The notes: a model not told the origin generated them from the sequence alone. 57,064 bases of DNA from Bacteroidaceae bacterium (GCA_017628845.1 JAGBYI010000055.1:1-57064); one strand, 5' to 3'. Numbered from the stretch's first letter, positions 33,022 to 43,467 are shown. Numbers and translations are program-made.

Positions 33022-35772
33022 ATGAAGAAAATTAAATCCATTTTGGCATTAGTTTTTCTGGGAGCAGTGCTCGCCACAGTGCCAGTAAAAAGTAGTGCAA
33101 CAGTTGTAGAAGTTGTTTCCAATTCATCATCAGGTATTGCTAATGCAAAACTAACTGTGACTTATGATGATGGAACTATATTGGGATTCTGTCGTTCGGG
33201 TAGTTATGTTTACTTTTGTGGTGCAATTACAAGTTCGACCTCCTTGCAGATTGCAGACTCCATATCAATAAATGGTTCTGTTTATATAGTAAATAGGTGT
33301 GGTTACTCTGATAACGTTTTGGATTTTGATGAAGCATTAAATTTGTCGATATTGTCTCTTCCGCCAACTATTACATATATATATAACATTCCATCTCAGA
33401 TAACAGACTTGTACTTGAAGTCAGCTAATCCTCCGACGTTGTATAGCAGTTCGTCTATTTCTTATAGTACTACAATTTGGGTACCCCAAAGCGTAATAAC
33501 GGCATACACTAATAAGGTAGCTAGCGCTGATAGTTATTGGTATCAAAAACATGTACACTATGAAGGTTGGGAACCTAAATCAGTTACAGTAACCGTAAAC
33601 TCTCCAGGTTCCTTTGCACAGGTATTGCTCAGTCAGGTTGAACAGTGGTCGGACGTGGATGAGTTGACTGTAATTGGTAAACTGAATGAGACCGACCTCG
33701 GATACCTGTCTCGCTTGAAAAATGTTTCAAAAATAGACCTCTCACAAACAGACATTAAGACCATCACTGGGTGTGCTGGATTAATCTATTTAAAGGATAT
33801 TCTACTCCCATCAACAGTGCTAAAAGTACAATCAGGAGCATTTAGTGGTTGTGTGGCTATGAGGGAAATAATTATCCCAAACGCGACATCCATTGGTTCA
33901 TATGCTTTCTCTTCTTGTAGTAGTCTTACATCAGTGAGTTTGCCTGCCGCGACATCCATTTATGAATATGCTTTCTCTTCTTGTGTTAGTCTTACATCAG
34001 TGAGTTTGCCTGCCGCGACATCCATTGGTTCATATGCTTTCGATGATTGTGGTAGTCTTACATCAGTGAGTTTGCCTGCTGTAACAATCATTGGTGGAGC
34101 TGCTTTCTCTGATTGTGGTAGTCTTAGGAGTGTTGCATTACCAACGACTTTACAAAATATAGGTGGTGACGCATTTAAAAATTGTAGCAAACTTGAAGAT
34201 GTATATTGCCATGTTATATCACCACTAAACACCACCGCTTTCAAATCAACGGGTGCTTCAACAACTCTTCATGTGCCAGCATTTAGTGTAGGTGCGTACA
34301 TGCTGCATGATGACTGGTATACTTTCAATAAAATCGTGGCACTAGAAGGCAATTTGGATAAAGTAAACATCATTTCTGATTTTACTCTTACAGAGCTAAA
34401 AGGACTTGCAGACAAGGTAGATTTGAGTGTGTTGTCTGGCAAATACTACTACGACTACTGTTATGAAGGCCATCTGACGGTGTCAGCAAATGAGGTATGG
34501 AATGTAGGAAATTACCTGCAAAGTCAAGCGAATCGATATTCTTCTGATTATGATTACGATTCCAATGGTTGTAATAGTACTCTCATACCATACAATGAGA
34601 TGACTGCAAGCGATGTGACGGTTAAATATTACGCTGAAACTAACCGATGGAATTTCATTTCATTCCCATTTGATGTAAACGTATCTGAAATTCAATATCC
34701 AGAGGGTACACTTTGGGTAATCCGTAAGTATTCGGGTGAAGAACGTGCTAAGATGACAGGAAATACTTGGCAGAACATCACTAACGGGATGACGTTAAAG
34801 GCTGGCGAGGGATACATCCTTCATTGTACCAGTGAAAATAATGATTCATATAGTTCTTCTTATGTGGAGTTTACGTTCAAAGCGGTAGATAATAGTAACA
34901 AGAACAAAATCTTTGCATACAATGACGTAGTAACGTCTCTTTCAACCTATGTTTCAGATCTAGCACACAACCGCAGTTGGAACCTTGTAGGTAATCCATA
35001 TCCATGCTTCTATGACACTCGTAACATTGAACATAATGGTGTGATTACTATTTGGAACGGTAATGGTTATACGGCATACTCACTTCTGGATGACAATTAC
35101 GTGTTGCGACCTCATGAGGCGTTCTTCGTTCAGTGTCCAACAGATGCAACAAGCATGAAGTTCAAGGCTGAAGGGCGTCAGCACACTTACGATGCCAGCA
35201 GTGATCTTGCGCGCGTAAAGGTGGCTAAATTCACGAGCCCCAATTCTCGTCAGGTATTTAATCTTACCCTTGCCGGAACAGAATATACCGATAAAGCTCG
35301 CGTGGTTATCAATGAGGCAGCTAAACTGGACTACGAAATCAGTTGTGATGCCAGCAAGTTCATGAGCAGCAATGCTCTTGTTCCCCAGATCTACATTATT
35401 GAGAATGGACAAAAGATGGCTATTGACGAGCGTCCTCTCTCTGATGGTACTATTTCAATTGGTATGTATATTGGTGAATCAGGCGATTACACAATCGGAA
35501 TGTCAACTGCTATAGCCGAGGATATTGTTCTTAAAGACAATGCAACGGGTAAAACTACAAATCTTAACAATGAAACATACACATTTACTGCTTCGAAGGG
35601 AACAATTGACAATCGTTTCAGTATTCAGATTGGAAATACAACGGGCATAGAGGACATCTATGTCAAAGACAAAACAACTGAATCTGCAATCTTTAGCATT
35701 GACGGTCAAAAACTCTCAGCTCCGAAGAAAGGAATCAATATCATTAACGGCAACAAGACTCTGATAAAATGA
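33022..35772 (+). CDS. BspA-like leucine-rich repeat surface protein
   Basis: Predicted exported protein of 916 aa. Signal peptide MKKIKSILALVFLGAVLATV. LRR_5 (BspA/TpLRR) repeats run from roughly residue 255 to 410. Three 22-residue units of the form ATSIGSYAFSSCSSLTSVSL-PA are nearly identical at DNA level, and a fourth is divergent. A middle region resembles other Prevotella surface proteins (NRWNFISFPFDVNVSEIQYP and SWNLVGNPYPCFY). The C-terminal tail IEDIYVKDKTTESAIFSIDG, then QKLSAPKKGINIINGNKTLI, is type IX-like. LRR_5 proteins often bind host or bacterial surfaces. Its stop overlaps the start of the next gene by 4 bases (ATGA). It is clearly more AT-rich than housekeeping neighbours. 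Confidence 0.85.
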   Translation: MKKIKSILALVFLGAVLATVPVKSSATVVEVVSNSSSGIANAKLTVTYDDGTILGFCRSGSYVYFCGAITSSTSLQIADSISINGSVYIVNRCGYSDNVLDFDEALNLSILSLPPTITYIYNIPSQITDLYLKSANPPTLYSSSSISYSTTIWVPQSVITAYTNKVASADSYWYQKHVHYEGWEPKSVTVTVNSPGSFAQVLLSQVEQWSDVDELTVIGKLNETDLGYLSRLKNVSKIDLSQTDIKTITGCAGLIYLKDILLPSTVLKVQSGAFSGCVAMREIIIPNATSIGSYAFSSCSSLTSVSLPAATSIYEYAFSSCVSLTSVSLPAATSIGSYAFDDCGSLTSVSLPAVTIIGGAAFSDCGSLRSVALPTTLQNIGGDAFKNCSKLEDVYCHVISPLNTTAFKSTGASTTLHVPAFSVGAYMLHDDWYTFNKIVALEGNLDKVNIISDFTLTELKGLADKVDLSVLSGKYYYDYCYEGHLTVSANEVWNVGNYLQSQANRYSSDYDYDSNGCNSTLIPYNEMTASDVTVKYYAETNRWNFISFPFDVNVSEIQYPEGTLWVIRKYSGEERAKMTGNTWQNITNGMTLKAGEGYILHCTSENNDSYSSSYVEFTFKAVDNSNKNKIFAYNDVVTSLSTYVSDLAHNRSWNLVGNPYPCFYDTRNIEHNGVITIWNGNGYTAYSLLDDNYVLRPHEAFFVQCPTDATSMKFKAEGRQHTYDASSDLARVKVAKFTSPNSRQVFNLTLAGTEYTDKARVVINEAAKLDYEISCDASKFMSSNALVPQIYIIENGQKMAIDERPLSDGTISIGMYIGESGDYTIGMSTAIAEDIVLKDNATGKTTNLNNETYTFTASKGTIDNRFSIQIGNTTGIEDIYVKDKTTESAIFSIDGQKLSAPKKGINIINGNKTLIK
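33889..34086 (+). repeat. Tandem 66-bp DNA repeats within the LRR region
   Basis: Three consecutive 66-base units begin with ACATCCATT and share TCTTACATCAGTGAGTTTGC near their ends, differing at only a few codons. A fourth, more divergent unit follows. The near identity suggests recent duplication. Confidence 0.75.
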
Positions 35773-38700
35773 AAAAATACTTAAGTATCATATTCCTTTG
35801 TCTTTTTTCACATCTTTCATGGGCACAGAGTGGAGAAGGTTATGACCCTCAAAATCCTGGTGACCCAAATGTGTACTACAGACTTATGGTAGAGGCTTCT
35901 CCAAAGAAGGGTGGTAGTGTAAGTCCTTCGTCAATACATCAAATATCGGCAGGTGCTACAACATATTGCTATGCTACGCCTAAAACAGGGTATAGGTTCA
36001 AACAATGGATGGTGGGCGATTCGGTAGTCTCTACGTCAAGTAGTTTTACTTACATGATGCCGGAAGAAAATGTAACTCTTATTGCTTATTTCGATTGGAT
36101 CGGTAACGAGGGATATAACCCCGAAAACCCAGGAGACCCTTTTATTGATGGCTATCAGCATAAGGTGACGCTCTATGCCACTCCTTCGGCCGGTGGACGT
36201 TTCAACAGTAGTTCTTTTTACCTGTCAGAGGGTAAAACAACGAATGTCTATGCCTATCCCAGTAGCGGCTACCGCTTTGTTTCGTGGAAGCAGAACGGTA
36301 AGATTGTTTCAACAAAGAATCCGATGGAGATAAGCATGGGGACAGAGGATTTGGAATACACAGCCCAGTTCGTATACGATCCTGTAAACCCAGAAAATCC
36401 AGGGGCTAATAGTTTCAATGCCTCTACAGGAGAATTGATTATTGATGACTTTGAGGCAGGAAGATTAAGCAGTGCCATCTATACGACCCTCAGTTCTGAT
36501 GAAAACTATTCTAAGGTAAAGAGCATAACCATCATCGGACAAATGGAAGCTAGTGACTTTGGTTTTCTCTATCGGATGACAAGTTGCACTATAGCTGACA
36601 TTTCACGTACCACAGGTTATAATAATGTTCCCAACTATGCATTTGAAGGAGCATCTGCGTTAAAAACTCTTATTCTGCCATATTCTGTAGAAAGCATAGG
36701 CAATTATGCGTTTAGTGGTTGTAGTAATCTGACTACCCTATATTGCTATGCTACAACTCCTCCATCGGTATCAAGTACAACATTCGATGGTGTGCCTTCA
36801 TCAATGAAAGTCTTAGTTCCGGCATTATCTTTAGAACTCTATCTGAGTTCCAACTACTGGAAGGAGTTTAATATTTCTGCTCTTGATGGCGTAACAAAAA
36901 TACTTACTGTTTCATTGCCAGAAGATGCAAAAGACGGACGTTATAAAAATATGACGTTGGAACTCAACAACATCGGTAGTGGGCAAGTGAGTCGTATGCT
37001 CATCACCGATAGGACAAAATATTCTTTTGTAAACTTAATACATAATACAAAGTATAATGTATATGTGAAGACCGCAAATTTTGTTGTATTGGGTGAGATA
37101 ATGGACATTGAGATTGTAGATGAAGATGTGGAAACTGAATTTACTCAGTTGAAACAACCTCAGACCGTTACCATGTCTGTTTATAATCCACAAGGAGAGA
37201 ATCTGACACAAAGTACAGACATAACGTGGTTTGATGAAAGTGGACAGTATTTGGCAACAGGAAATTCCATTTCTGGCTATGTGGATGGTACAATATTGAA
37301 GTACCGCATAAAACTTTCAAACGAGGCAGCATTGTACTATGTTGCTCCACAAGATTCTACATTAGAGATTAAATCTGCAAACAATGAATTTTATAGTATT
37401 CTGACACCTTTGCAATTAGTAACAGTTACTGGTTATGTTAGAAATGCAAACACAAAAAATGGTATTTGCGATGTAAGTGTTTCTATCTCTCAGCAAACAA
37501 GTGGTAAACAGAGTCGTACTGTAGTTGCAAAGACTGATGTGAATGGTATGTTCAAAGCAGAGGTGTATAACTCCCCAGCCAGTATTTCGTGTACAGCATA
37601 CAATTACGTCAACAAGTCTCTTGATGTAGAGTCGTTTGCTATTTCAGAAGGCAAGGTCACTATGGATGATATTACTATGAATTCAATTGTGGGTGCAACT
37701 GTAAATATTAGTTTGACATATCAGGAAAGTGTGTTGGAAGACGAAACACCAGAAGTTCAAGATTGGTATGATGACTATCAGAATTTGGTTTTGTCTGTTT
37801 ATAACCTTACAACGGAAAAGGAAATAAATCAAATTAGTAATCGATATCCGCAATTTGTATTAATGGATGGGGTAAAAGTTGGTGATGAGTTGAGGATCAC
37901 GCTTTCAAGTAAGAAGGACGCTTTTGAGCCTGTAGTAATAGAGAAAGTTGTTGATGATTCAGAAGAAATCAATGCAAATTTTGCCATAAAGCAATTTGGT
38001 GGATTACAAGTGTCTTATCAGACTACATCTAATGATGCGGTAGTAGGTATATTGTATGATAAGAATGGATACTTTAACCAAAAACAAGATTTTGTTGATG
38101 GCATGATAGAGTTTAGCGGATTAAGAGATGGAACATATGACTTGGTGACTATGGGTAAAAATGATCCATTCAATTCCATATACAATATTTTACGTCTCAA
38201 CGATGCTTCGCTTGTTGAAGGTATTGACTATATGAGAAATAGGATTATTGTTGAGAGCGGAATAATAAAGGATGTGAATATTGTTAATATTCCATTTCTA
38301 AATTTAGCAAAATTTAATACCATCAACAAGGAAAGTTCATTCCTGGCCATTAACACTTCGTCTGTTGTAGCGGGAAACTATGTTACCCTCACAGGATATG
38401 TGGAATTGCAGAATGATGAAGTAGTTGGAGTAGAGGATATTAAGTTAGTAATAGATATACCGCCCATGGCATCTTTTGTAAATGGTTCTGTGATGATAAA
38501 TGATAAGGTAATTAATAATTATACCTTCAACGATAGTACTCTCATAGTTCCATTCAGTGCAACTGAAAGGAACTGCAAGATTAAATTTTGTATAATTCCC
38601 ATTGAAGTAGGTTTATTACAGCCGAATGCGATGGTTAGTTTTAGAGCCAACAATGAAAATTTGCTGGTTCCAATTAAATCTGATGCATTAAATGTCCAAG

Positions 38701-41700
38701 CAGTATCTTTACACGTACCGCCAGTTATTTCGAAGCCAGAATTTGTTGTCAGCGGAGTGTCACAAGGCAATGATGAAATCACAATCTATGGCAATGATGT
38801 GGTTATTGGCAAAACCATTGCAAATGCATCTGGTAAATGGAGTGTGAAGGTTGCCTTAGATAACCCTTTAAATTTATCTAAATATTTTATTCAAGCCAAA
38901 CTATCAAGAAAAGATGGTTTGGAGATTAATTCTGAAATCAAACTATGCCAATATGATATTGATGCGTCAGAAATTTCAAAAGTAGAAATGTACCATAATG
39001 GTAATACAGTTATATTTGATTTCATAAATACTAACAATCGACCTAGCTCCTTAACATTAGTTTCAGGACGTAGCTTTAGCTATACATTTACAATAGATTT
39101 TACTGATAATAACCCTGAAAAGATTTATGATGTTATATTATATGCCTTAACTCTGCAAGGAGACTGGATCCCTATAAACGCGGAATTCAGCGAAGAAAAG
39201 GGATTGTGGTATGCAAAGGCAAACTTTATTAATTCTACCGTTATTGTAAATGTTGGCGTGGATTACAAACTCTACAAAAAAAGTAGAATGTCAGCCGATG
39301 AGATGTCAATCTGTTTACAGAAACCTATTCAAAACCATAAAGAAACAAAAGTTTTTGTTGATAAAATAGATAGTCTTTTTGCAGCTTTGAGTTTAGCATA
39401 TGATAGTGAAGACAAAGAACAGATTGTAAATATACAAAGCGACATAGAGTCTTTGGCTGGTGTTAAATTCTCTTATGAGGGAGATTTACCAGAAACGACA
39501 GATTTTGACGAAGACGAACTTTTGAAGGATATTGATGAAGTTCTGTCAGATTCTATCTCTTGGAATAATCTTTTAGGTGATTTTGGCAAAAACAATAATG
39601 ATTTAGCAGAATATCTTGAAGGGTGTGTATATCAAAACTGCGATGGTATAACAACAGAATGGTTACTCCAGCAAGGATTTGAGTCCTTAGAAAAGGACAA
39701 TGGAGGTAAATATTACTTTCATACCACAGACTCATTTTATAAGTTTGTCGATTTTGATAACGATATATACTTGACCGTAGATTTAAGCAAGGAGACTGCC
39801 ATGGCCAATATGGCTAAAGCCTTTGGCACGCCTAATACCCGTGGGGATTTAAACTCTGATGATAATTTTTTTAAAGATTTGTGTAATAACATCAAGTCAA
39901 CAGTAAATGCAGTAGTAGGCGCTATTGACCATATAGAAAAATACGCGTATACAAGAAATGAAAAATTGACTTCAAAATTGAACAAGGTTAACTATAGCAT
40001 AAAAGTTAGAGAAGATGCTGGAGTAATAGTTAGAAGGAAACTGCTGAAAGAAAGAGATAAGATTTTAAAGGAAATAATAAAAAATGATAAAATAGCTTCC
40101 TCATTAGAAAACCTCAAACATTTCCATATTGGAGAAGCGGCTGGAAAAGTATTTGCTTTGGCAGATATTGCCATAACCGCATTTGAAGCATATGAAGACT
40201 ATAAGAAAATTTCTGGGTTATATTCCGAAGTTCCTGACTGCCATAACAAGGAGGGACAAGAGTCTGCGAAGCTTCTCAGAGATGAAATCAGAAATTGGGG
40301 AATTGCTTGCGGTGCATATTACATCGGAAATTTTGCATCGTCTCTAACCCAATTGGGATTAATGTCGGCTGGAATTGCAGGAGCGGTTCCTACAGGAGGA
40401 TTGTCACTTGGAGCCGTAAGTCTTGCTTTAGGAGTTGCCGCTGCAAATGTTGCCGCTGCTGTTGTATATGAAAATCAAATGGATACAAATTATGATAGAT
40501 ATTCTTATCGTATAGATACGTTTAAATGTGACGATGATGACAATGATGATGACAATGATGACGACAATGATGATGACAATGGCGACGACAATGATGGTGA
40601 CAATGGCAAAAAAAAGGAGGAAAAGAAAACCAAAAACTTTAGAGAGTCTGGAAATTCAAATGTTAAAGTTAGAGTTTCCTTACCATTAATAGATCCTTCT
40701 GGTTATGTGTACGAAGGTGTTTTCAACAACCGAATAGAAGGTGTAACAGCAACTTGCTACCAAAAGATACAAGTTGAAGATATGTATGGAGACTTGCATG
40801 ACAACATAGTAAAATGGGATGCAGAGGAATATAGTCAAGAAAATCCTCTTTATACAGATAAGGATGGATTCTATCAGTGGTTTGTTCCAGAAGGTCTTTG
40901 GCAAGTTAAATACGAGAAAGAGGGTTACGAGACAGCTTACTCAGATTGGTTACCCGTTCCTCCTCCACAGCTTGACGTCAATATCGGTATCGTGCAGAAT
41001 CGCCAACCTGAAATAAAAGAAGCCCATGCTTACGTGGATGGAGTGGAAATGACCTTTGATAAGTATATGATACCAGCATATCTCACTACAGACAACATTA
41101 AGGTTAGCCAAAATGGAAAGTATGTGGATGGTAAAATTGTACTGGTCGATGAAGAAATTGCTTACCGAGACGAAAATGTGAAGTATGCTTCGTGTGTGCG
41201 ATTTATCCCAAACACGGCATTCTCCGCAGGCAAAGAGGTCACGCTGATAGTCAACAACCGAGTAAAGAGCTATGCTGGTATTCAGATGGCGGAAACCTAT
41301 ACACAGAGCTTTGACATAGAGAAGGAAGTAAAGAGCATTGTTGCTGATAGTCTCGTGAAGGTTCCCTATCAGGGCAGTAAGGTTGTTACGCTCTATGTTT
41401 TGCCAGCAGATGCAGCAGTAGGAAAGACGATGCATGCCGAAAGCTCATCTGAAATGTTGGCATCATTAGTACAGAAAGATGTAACGATAGATGAGAATGG
41501 CATGGCTCAGTTTGAGATTATTGGTGAACTACCAGGTACCACAAGTATCACATTTAGCATCAATGGTGTTAAGACTACCGCAACAATGATTGCAAATGTG
41601 GATGACTTTGAAACTTATATCGTTAATGTACCAAAAGCTTCGCTGATATCAGGCTCTTCTGTATATCGCGGTACAAGTGTCGAGTTAATGGCCGATAGTA

Positions 41701-42893
41701 AGGATTTGAAGATTTGGTACACAACCGATGGAACCTGTCCCTGTGATGAGAACTCTCGCAAGCAATACACGGAGCCAATAGTAATTAATTCTGATATGGT
41801 GTTGAAGGCAATGGCCGAAAATGCAGAAGGTGATGCAAGCGAAGTGGTGACATTTATTTATAACATCCTTCAGAGTAAGATGGGAGTTTCGTTAAATGAT
41901 GGTTGGAATTGGATCTCTTTCAATATGAGGGATGATAATCTAAGTTCTGTAAACACTGCTATGGCATCAGGAACATGGACATCAGATGACATCATCAAGG
42001 ACAACAAGTATGTTGATATGTATTCGGCCAAGCAAAAGCAATGGATAGGTACGTTGTCTAAACAAGGCGCTCTTAACAATACACAGATGTATAAGGTTCG
42101 TTCTTCTAAGTCACAGACACTCAGTTTAGCAGGAGAAGCTGTTCATCCAAGAGAAACTAATATTACCGTTGGCTCAGGCTGGAATTACATCAGCTATTTG
42201 CCTTTGACAAGCATGAGCGTTAACGATGCCCTTAAAAACTATAGAGCAGAGAATGGTGATGTGATCAAATCACAAGATGCTTTTGCTACCTACTCTGCTA
42301 CTAATGGCTGGGAAGGTGATTTGACCACGCTGGCATTAGGACGTGGATATATGCTGAAGCGTAGTGCCAATGCCTCGCAGACAACATTTACCTATCCTGT
42401 CGAATCTTCTGAAACATCTGTTAAGGCTCCTGCTACAGCCAAGTCATACCGCTATGCAGACAATATGAATATTATTGGTGAGGTTAAGGGCATCTGCGTA
42501 GAAGAGGACGACAGCCTTGTGGCTTATGTCAATGGTGAGGTGCGTGGCGCATGCCGTCTGGAGAGAAAACAGAAGGTGTTCCTTACTGTTCAAGGTGACG
42601 AAAATGCAAAGATGGCTATAGTCCTTGTACGTGATGGTGAGATTGTTGCCACTGCGAGCAATATTATTGACTACCAAAGCAACAGAGTTTGGGGTACAAG
42701 CGATGCTCCAGCTGCAATTACGTTCATAACTGATGACATGAGTATTGATGGTGGTATTGAAAATATTAAAGCAATCTATAGTATCAGTGGCATAAAGATG
42801 GGCACGAGACGTTTGAATAACATTTCTACAGGAACTTATATCATATACTATGAGAAAGACGGAAATACGTGTGTAACCAAATTTATTAAATGA
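35769..42893 (+). CDS. Giant modular surface protein (2374 aa) with type IX-like tail
   Basis: Signal peptide MKKYLSIIFLCLFSHLSWAQ. Domains in order: two InlB-B-repeat-like units (GYRFKQWMVGDS and GYRFVSWKQNGK, ~50-205); an LRR_5 patch (SVESIGNYAFSGCSNLTTLY, ~310-330); carboxypeptidase-regulatory-like beta domain (~551-615); further Ig-like folds to ~1170; a helical region ~1170-1580 ending in a Gly/Ala-rich hydrophobic stretch (SAGIAGAVPTGGLSLGAVSL); an Asp/Asn/Gly linker ~1587-1612; a Cna-like domain (IDPSGYVYEGVFNNRIEGVT, then PEGLWQVKYEKEGYETAYSD); SbsA/Big-type Ig domains; a chitobiase-C-like domain (LKIWYTTDGTCPC); GWNWISF blocks; and a type IX-like tail ending TGTYIIYYEKDG. It is probably an exported adhesin-like protein. 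AT-rich. Translationally coupled to its neighbours. Confidence 0.82.
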   Translation: MKKYLSIIFLCLFSHLSWAQSGEGYDPQNPGDPNVYYRLMVEASPKKGGSVSPSSIHQISAGATTYCYATPKTGYRFKQWMVGDSVVSTSSSFTYMMPEENVTLIAYFDWIGNEGYNPENPGDPFIDGYQHKVTLYATPSAGGRFNSSSFYLSEGKTTNVYAYPSSGYRFVSWKQNGKIVSTKNPMEISMGTEDLEYTAQFVYDPVNPENPGANSFNASTGELIIDDFEAGRLSSAIYTTLSSDENYSKVKSITIIGQMEASDFGFLYRMTSCTIADISRTTGYNNVPNYAFEGASALKTLILPYSVESIGNYAFSGCSNLTTLYCYATTPPSVSSTTFDGVPSSMKVLVPALSLELYLSSNYWKEFNISALDGVTKILTVSLPEDAKDGRYKNMTLELNNIGSGQVSRMLITDRTKYSFVNLIHNTKYNVYVKTANFVVLGEIMDIEIVDEDVETEFTQLKQPQTVTMSVYNPQGENLTQSTDITWFDESGQYLATGNSISGYVDGTILKYRIKLSNEAALYYVAPQDSTLEIKSANNEFYSILTPLQLVTVTGYVRNANTKNGICDVSVSISQQTSGKQSRTVVAKTDVNGMFKAEVYNSPASISCTAYNYVNKSLDVESFAISEGKVTMDDITMNSIVGATVNISLTYQESVLEDETPEVQDWYDDYQNLVLSVYNLTTEKEINQISNRYPQFVLMDGVKVGDELRITLSSKKDAFEPVVIEKVVDDSEEINANFAIKQFGGLQVSYQTTSNDAVVGILYDKNGYFNQKQDFVDGMIEFSGLRDGTYDLVTMGKNDPFNSIYNILRLNDASLVEGIDYMRNRIIVESGIIKDVNIVNIPFLNLAKFNTINKESSFLAINTSSVVAGNYVTLTGYVELQNDEVVGVEDIKLVIDIPPMASFVNGSVMINDKVINNYTFNDSTLIVPFSATERNCKIKFCIIPIEVGLLQPNAMVSFRANNENLLVPIKSDALNVQAVSLHVPPVISKPEFVVSGVSQGNDEITIYGNDVVIGKTIANASGKWSVKVALDNPLNLSKYFIQAKLSRKDGLEINSEIKLCQYDIDASEISKVEMYHNGNTVIFDFINTNNRPSSLTLVSGRSFSYTFTIDFTDNNPEKIYDVILYALTLQGDWIPINAEFSEEKGLWYAKANFINSTVIVNVGVDYKLYKKSRMSADEMSICLQKPIQNHKETKVFVDKIDSLFAALSLAYDSEDKEQIVNIQSDIESLAGVKFSYEGDLPETTDFDEDELLKDIDEVLSDSISWNNLLGDFGKNNNDLAEYLEGCVYQNCDGITTEWLLQQGFESLEKDNGGKYYFHTTDSFYKFVDFDNDIYLTVDLSKETAMANMAKAFGTPNTRGDLNSDDNFFKDLCNNIKSTVNAVVGAIDHIEKYAYTRNEKLTSKLNKVNYSIKVREDAGVIVRRKLLKERDKILKEIIKNDKIASSLENLKHFHIGEAAGKVFALADIAITAFEAYEDYKKISGLYSEVPDCHNKEGQESAKLLRDEIRNWGIACGAYYIGNFASSLTQLGLMSAGIAGAVPTGGLSLGAVSLALGVAAANVAAAVVYENQMDTNYDRYSYRIDTFKCDDDDNDDDNDDDNDDDNGDDNDGDNGKKKEEKKTKNFRESGNSNVKVRVSLPLIDPSGYVYEGVFNNRIEGVTATCYQKIQVEDMYGDLHDNIVKWDAEEYSQENPLYTDKDGFYQWFVPEGLWQVKYEKEGYETAYSDWLPVPPPQLDVNIGIVQNRQPEIKEAHAYVDGVEMTFDKYMIPAYLTTDNIKVSQNGKYVDGKIVLVDEEIAYRDENVKYASCVRFIPNTAFSAGKEVTLIVNNRVKSYAGIQMAETYTQSFDIEKEVKSIVADSLVKVPYQGSKVVTLYVLPADAAVGKTMHAESSSEMLASLVQKDVTIDENGMAQFEIIGELPGTTSITFSINGVKTTATMIANVDDFETYIVNVPKASLISGSSVYRGTSVELMADSKDLKIWYTTDGTCPCDENSRKQYTEPIVINSDMVLKAMAENAEGDASEVVTFIYNILQSKMGVSLNDGWNWISFNMRDDNLSSVNTAMASGTWTSDDIIKDNKYVDMYSAKQKQWIGTLSKQGALNNTQMYKVRSSKSQTLSLAGEAVHPRETNITVGSGWNYISYLPLTSMSVNDALKNYRAENGDVIKSQDAFATYSATNGWEGDLTTLALGRGYMLKRSANASQTTFTYPVESSETSVKAPATAKSYRYADNMNIIGEVKGICVEEDDSLVAYVNGEVRGACRLERKQKVFLTVQGDENAKMAIVLVRDGEIVATASNIIDYQSNRVWGTSDAPAAITFITDDMSIDGGIENIKAIYSISGIKMGTRRLNNISTGTYIIYYEKDGNTCVTKFIK
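40527..40612 (+). repeat. GATGACAA-type microsatellite encoding an Asp/Asn linker
   Basis: Tandem GAT/GAC/AAT triplets with 12-base units (GATGACAATGAT class) encode a run of DDDN repeats followed by a lysine-rich patch. It is prone to slippage and may bind calcium if exported. Confidence 0.75.
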
Positions 42894-42901
42894 TAAATGA
42901 C

Positions 42902-43411
42902 ATGAAAAAGAATATTTTATATACAACACTGTTACTGATAGTATTCTCCCTCATGGGAGTTTCCTGCAGCAAGGGTGGAGATGATGAACCGATAGTTCCT
43001 AATCCACCTGTTGTTAATCCTGACGTTCCAAATCCGCCTTCATATCCAACCTTTGATAGTCCTAATTGGTTTGTATCAAACATCAGTACATTTGAACACA
43101 CAATGACAGTTTCTGTTGTTTTACCTGATTCTCTTGTTAGTGGAGAACAACCGGTAGATAAATTGGCTGTATTTGTTGGCGATGATTGTAGAGGTGTTGC
43201 AGACAGAATAGAAGTATACGCTGGTAGAAATGTCTGGATGGCAATGGTCTATGGCAATAATACTTCAGAGGTCCTTTCTTTTAAGTATTACAGCAATACA
43301 ACTAGATATATGTACCAATCAAATACAACAATGAATTTTATCGTTGATGGCACTATTGGAACAATAGATTCACCCAAAACTATTGGGATGAGTATCGTTA
43401 CAGAGAAATAG
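42902..43411 (+). CDS. Small lipoprotein, third gene of the surface locus
   Basis: 169-aa predicted lipoprotein with lipobox LMGVSCSKGG, reached by starting at ATG 42902. An ATG 12 bases upstream overlaps the previous stop and is less likely. A Pro/Asn/Val-rich linker (PIVPNPPVVNPDVPNPPSYP) leads to one beta domain (VDKLAVFVGDDCRGVADRIE). That domain has the same pattern as a block near the end of the preceding giant protein (DDSLVAYVNGEVRGACRLER). The shared module suggests the two are functionally linked. It starts 8 bp after the giant gene and is followed by a strong terminator. Confidence 0.75.
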   Translation: MKKNILYTTLLLIVFSLMGVSCSKGGDDEPIVPNPPVVNPDVPNPPSYPTFDSPNWFVSNISTFEHTMTVSVVLPDSLVSGEQPVDKLAVFVGDDCRGVADRIEVYAGRNVWMAMVYGNNTSEVLSFKYYSNTTRYMYQSNTTMNFIVDGTIGTIDSPKTIGMSIVTEK

Positions 43412-43417
43412 TACATA

Positions 43418-43448
43418 AAGAGGGGTTGGCATTGCGCCAACCCCTCTT
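43418..43448. terminator. Bidirectional terminator between convergent genes
   Basis: Perfect 13-bp stem AAGAGGGGTTGGC / GCCAACCCCTCTT with loop attgc, located between the lipoprotein stop (43411) and the peroxidase stop (43468). Confidence 0.85.
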
Positions 43449-43467
43449 GTGTGAATAGTGTATTTCT

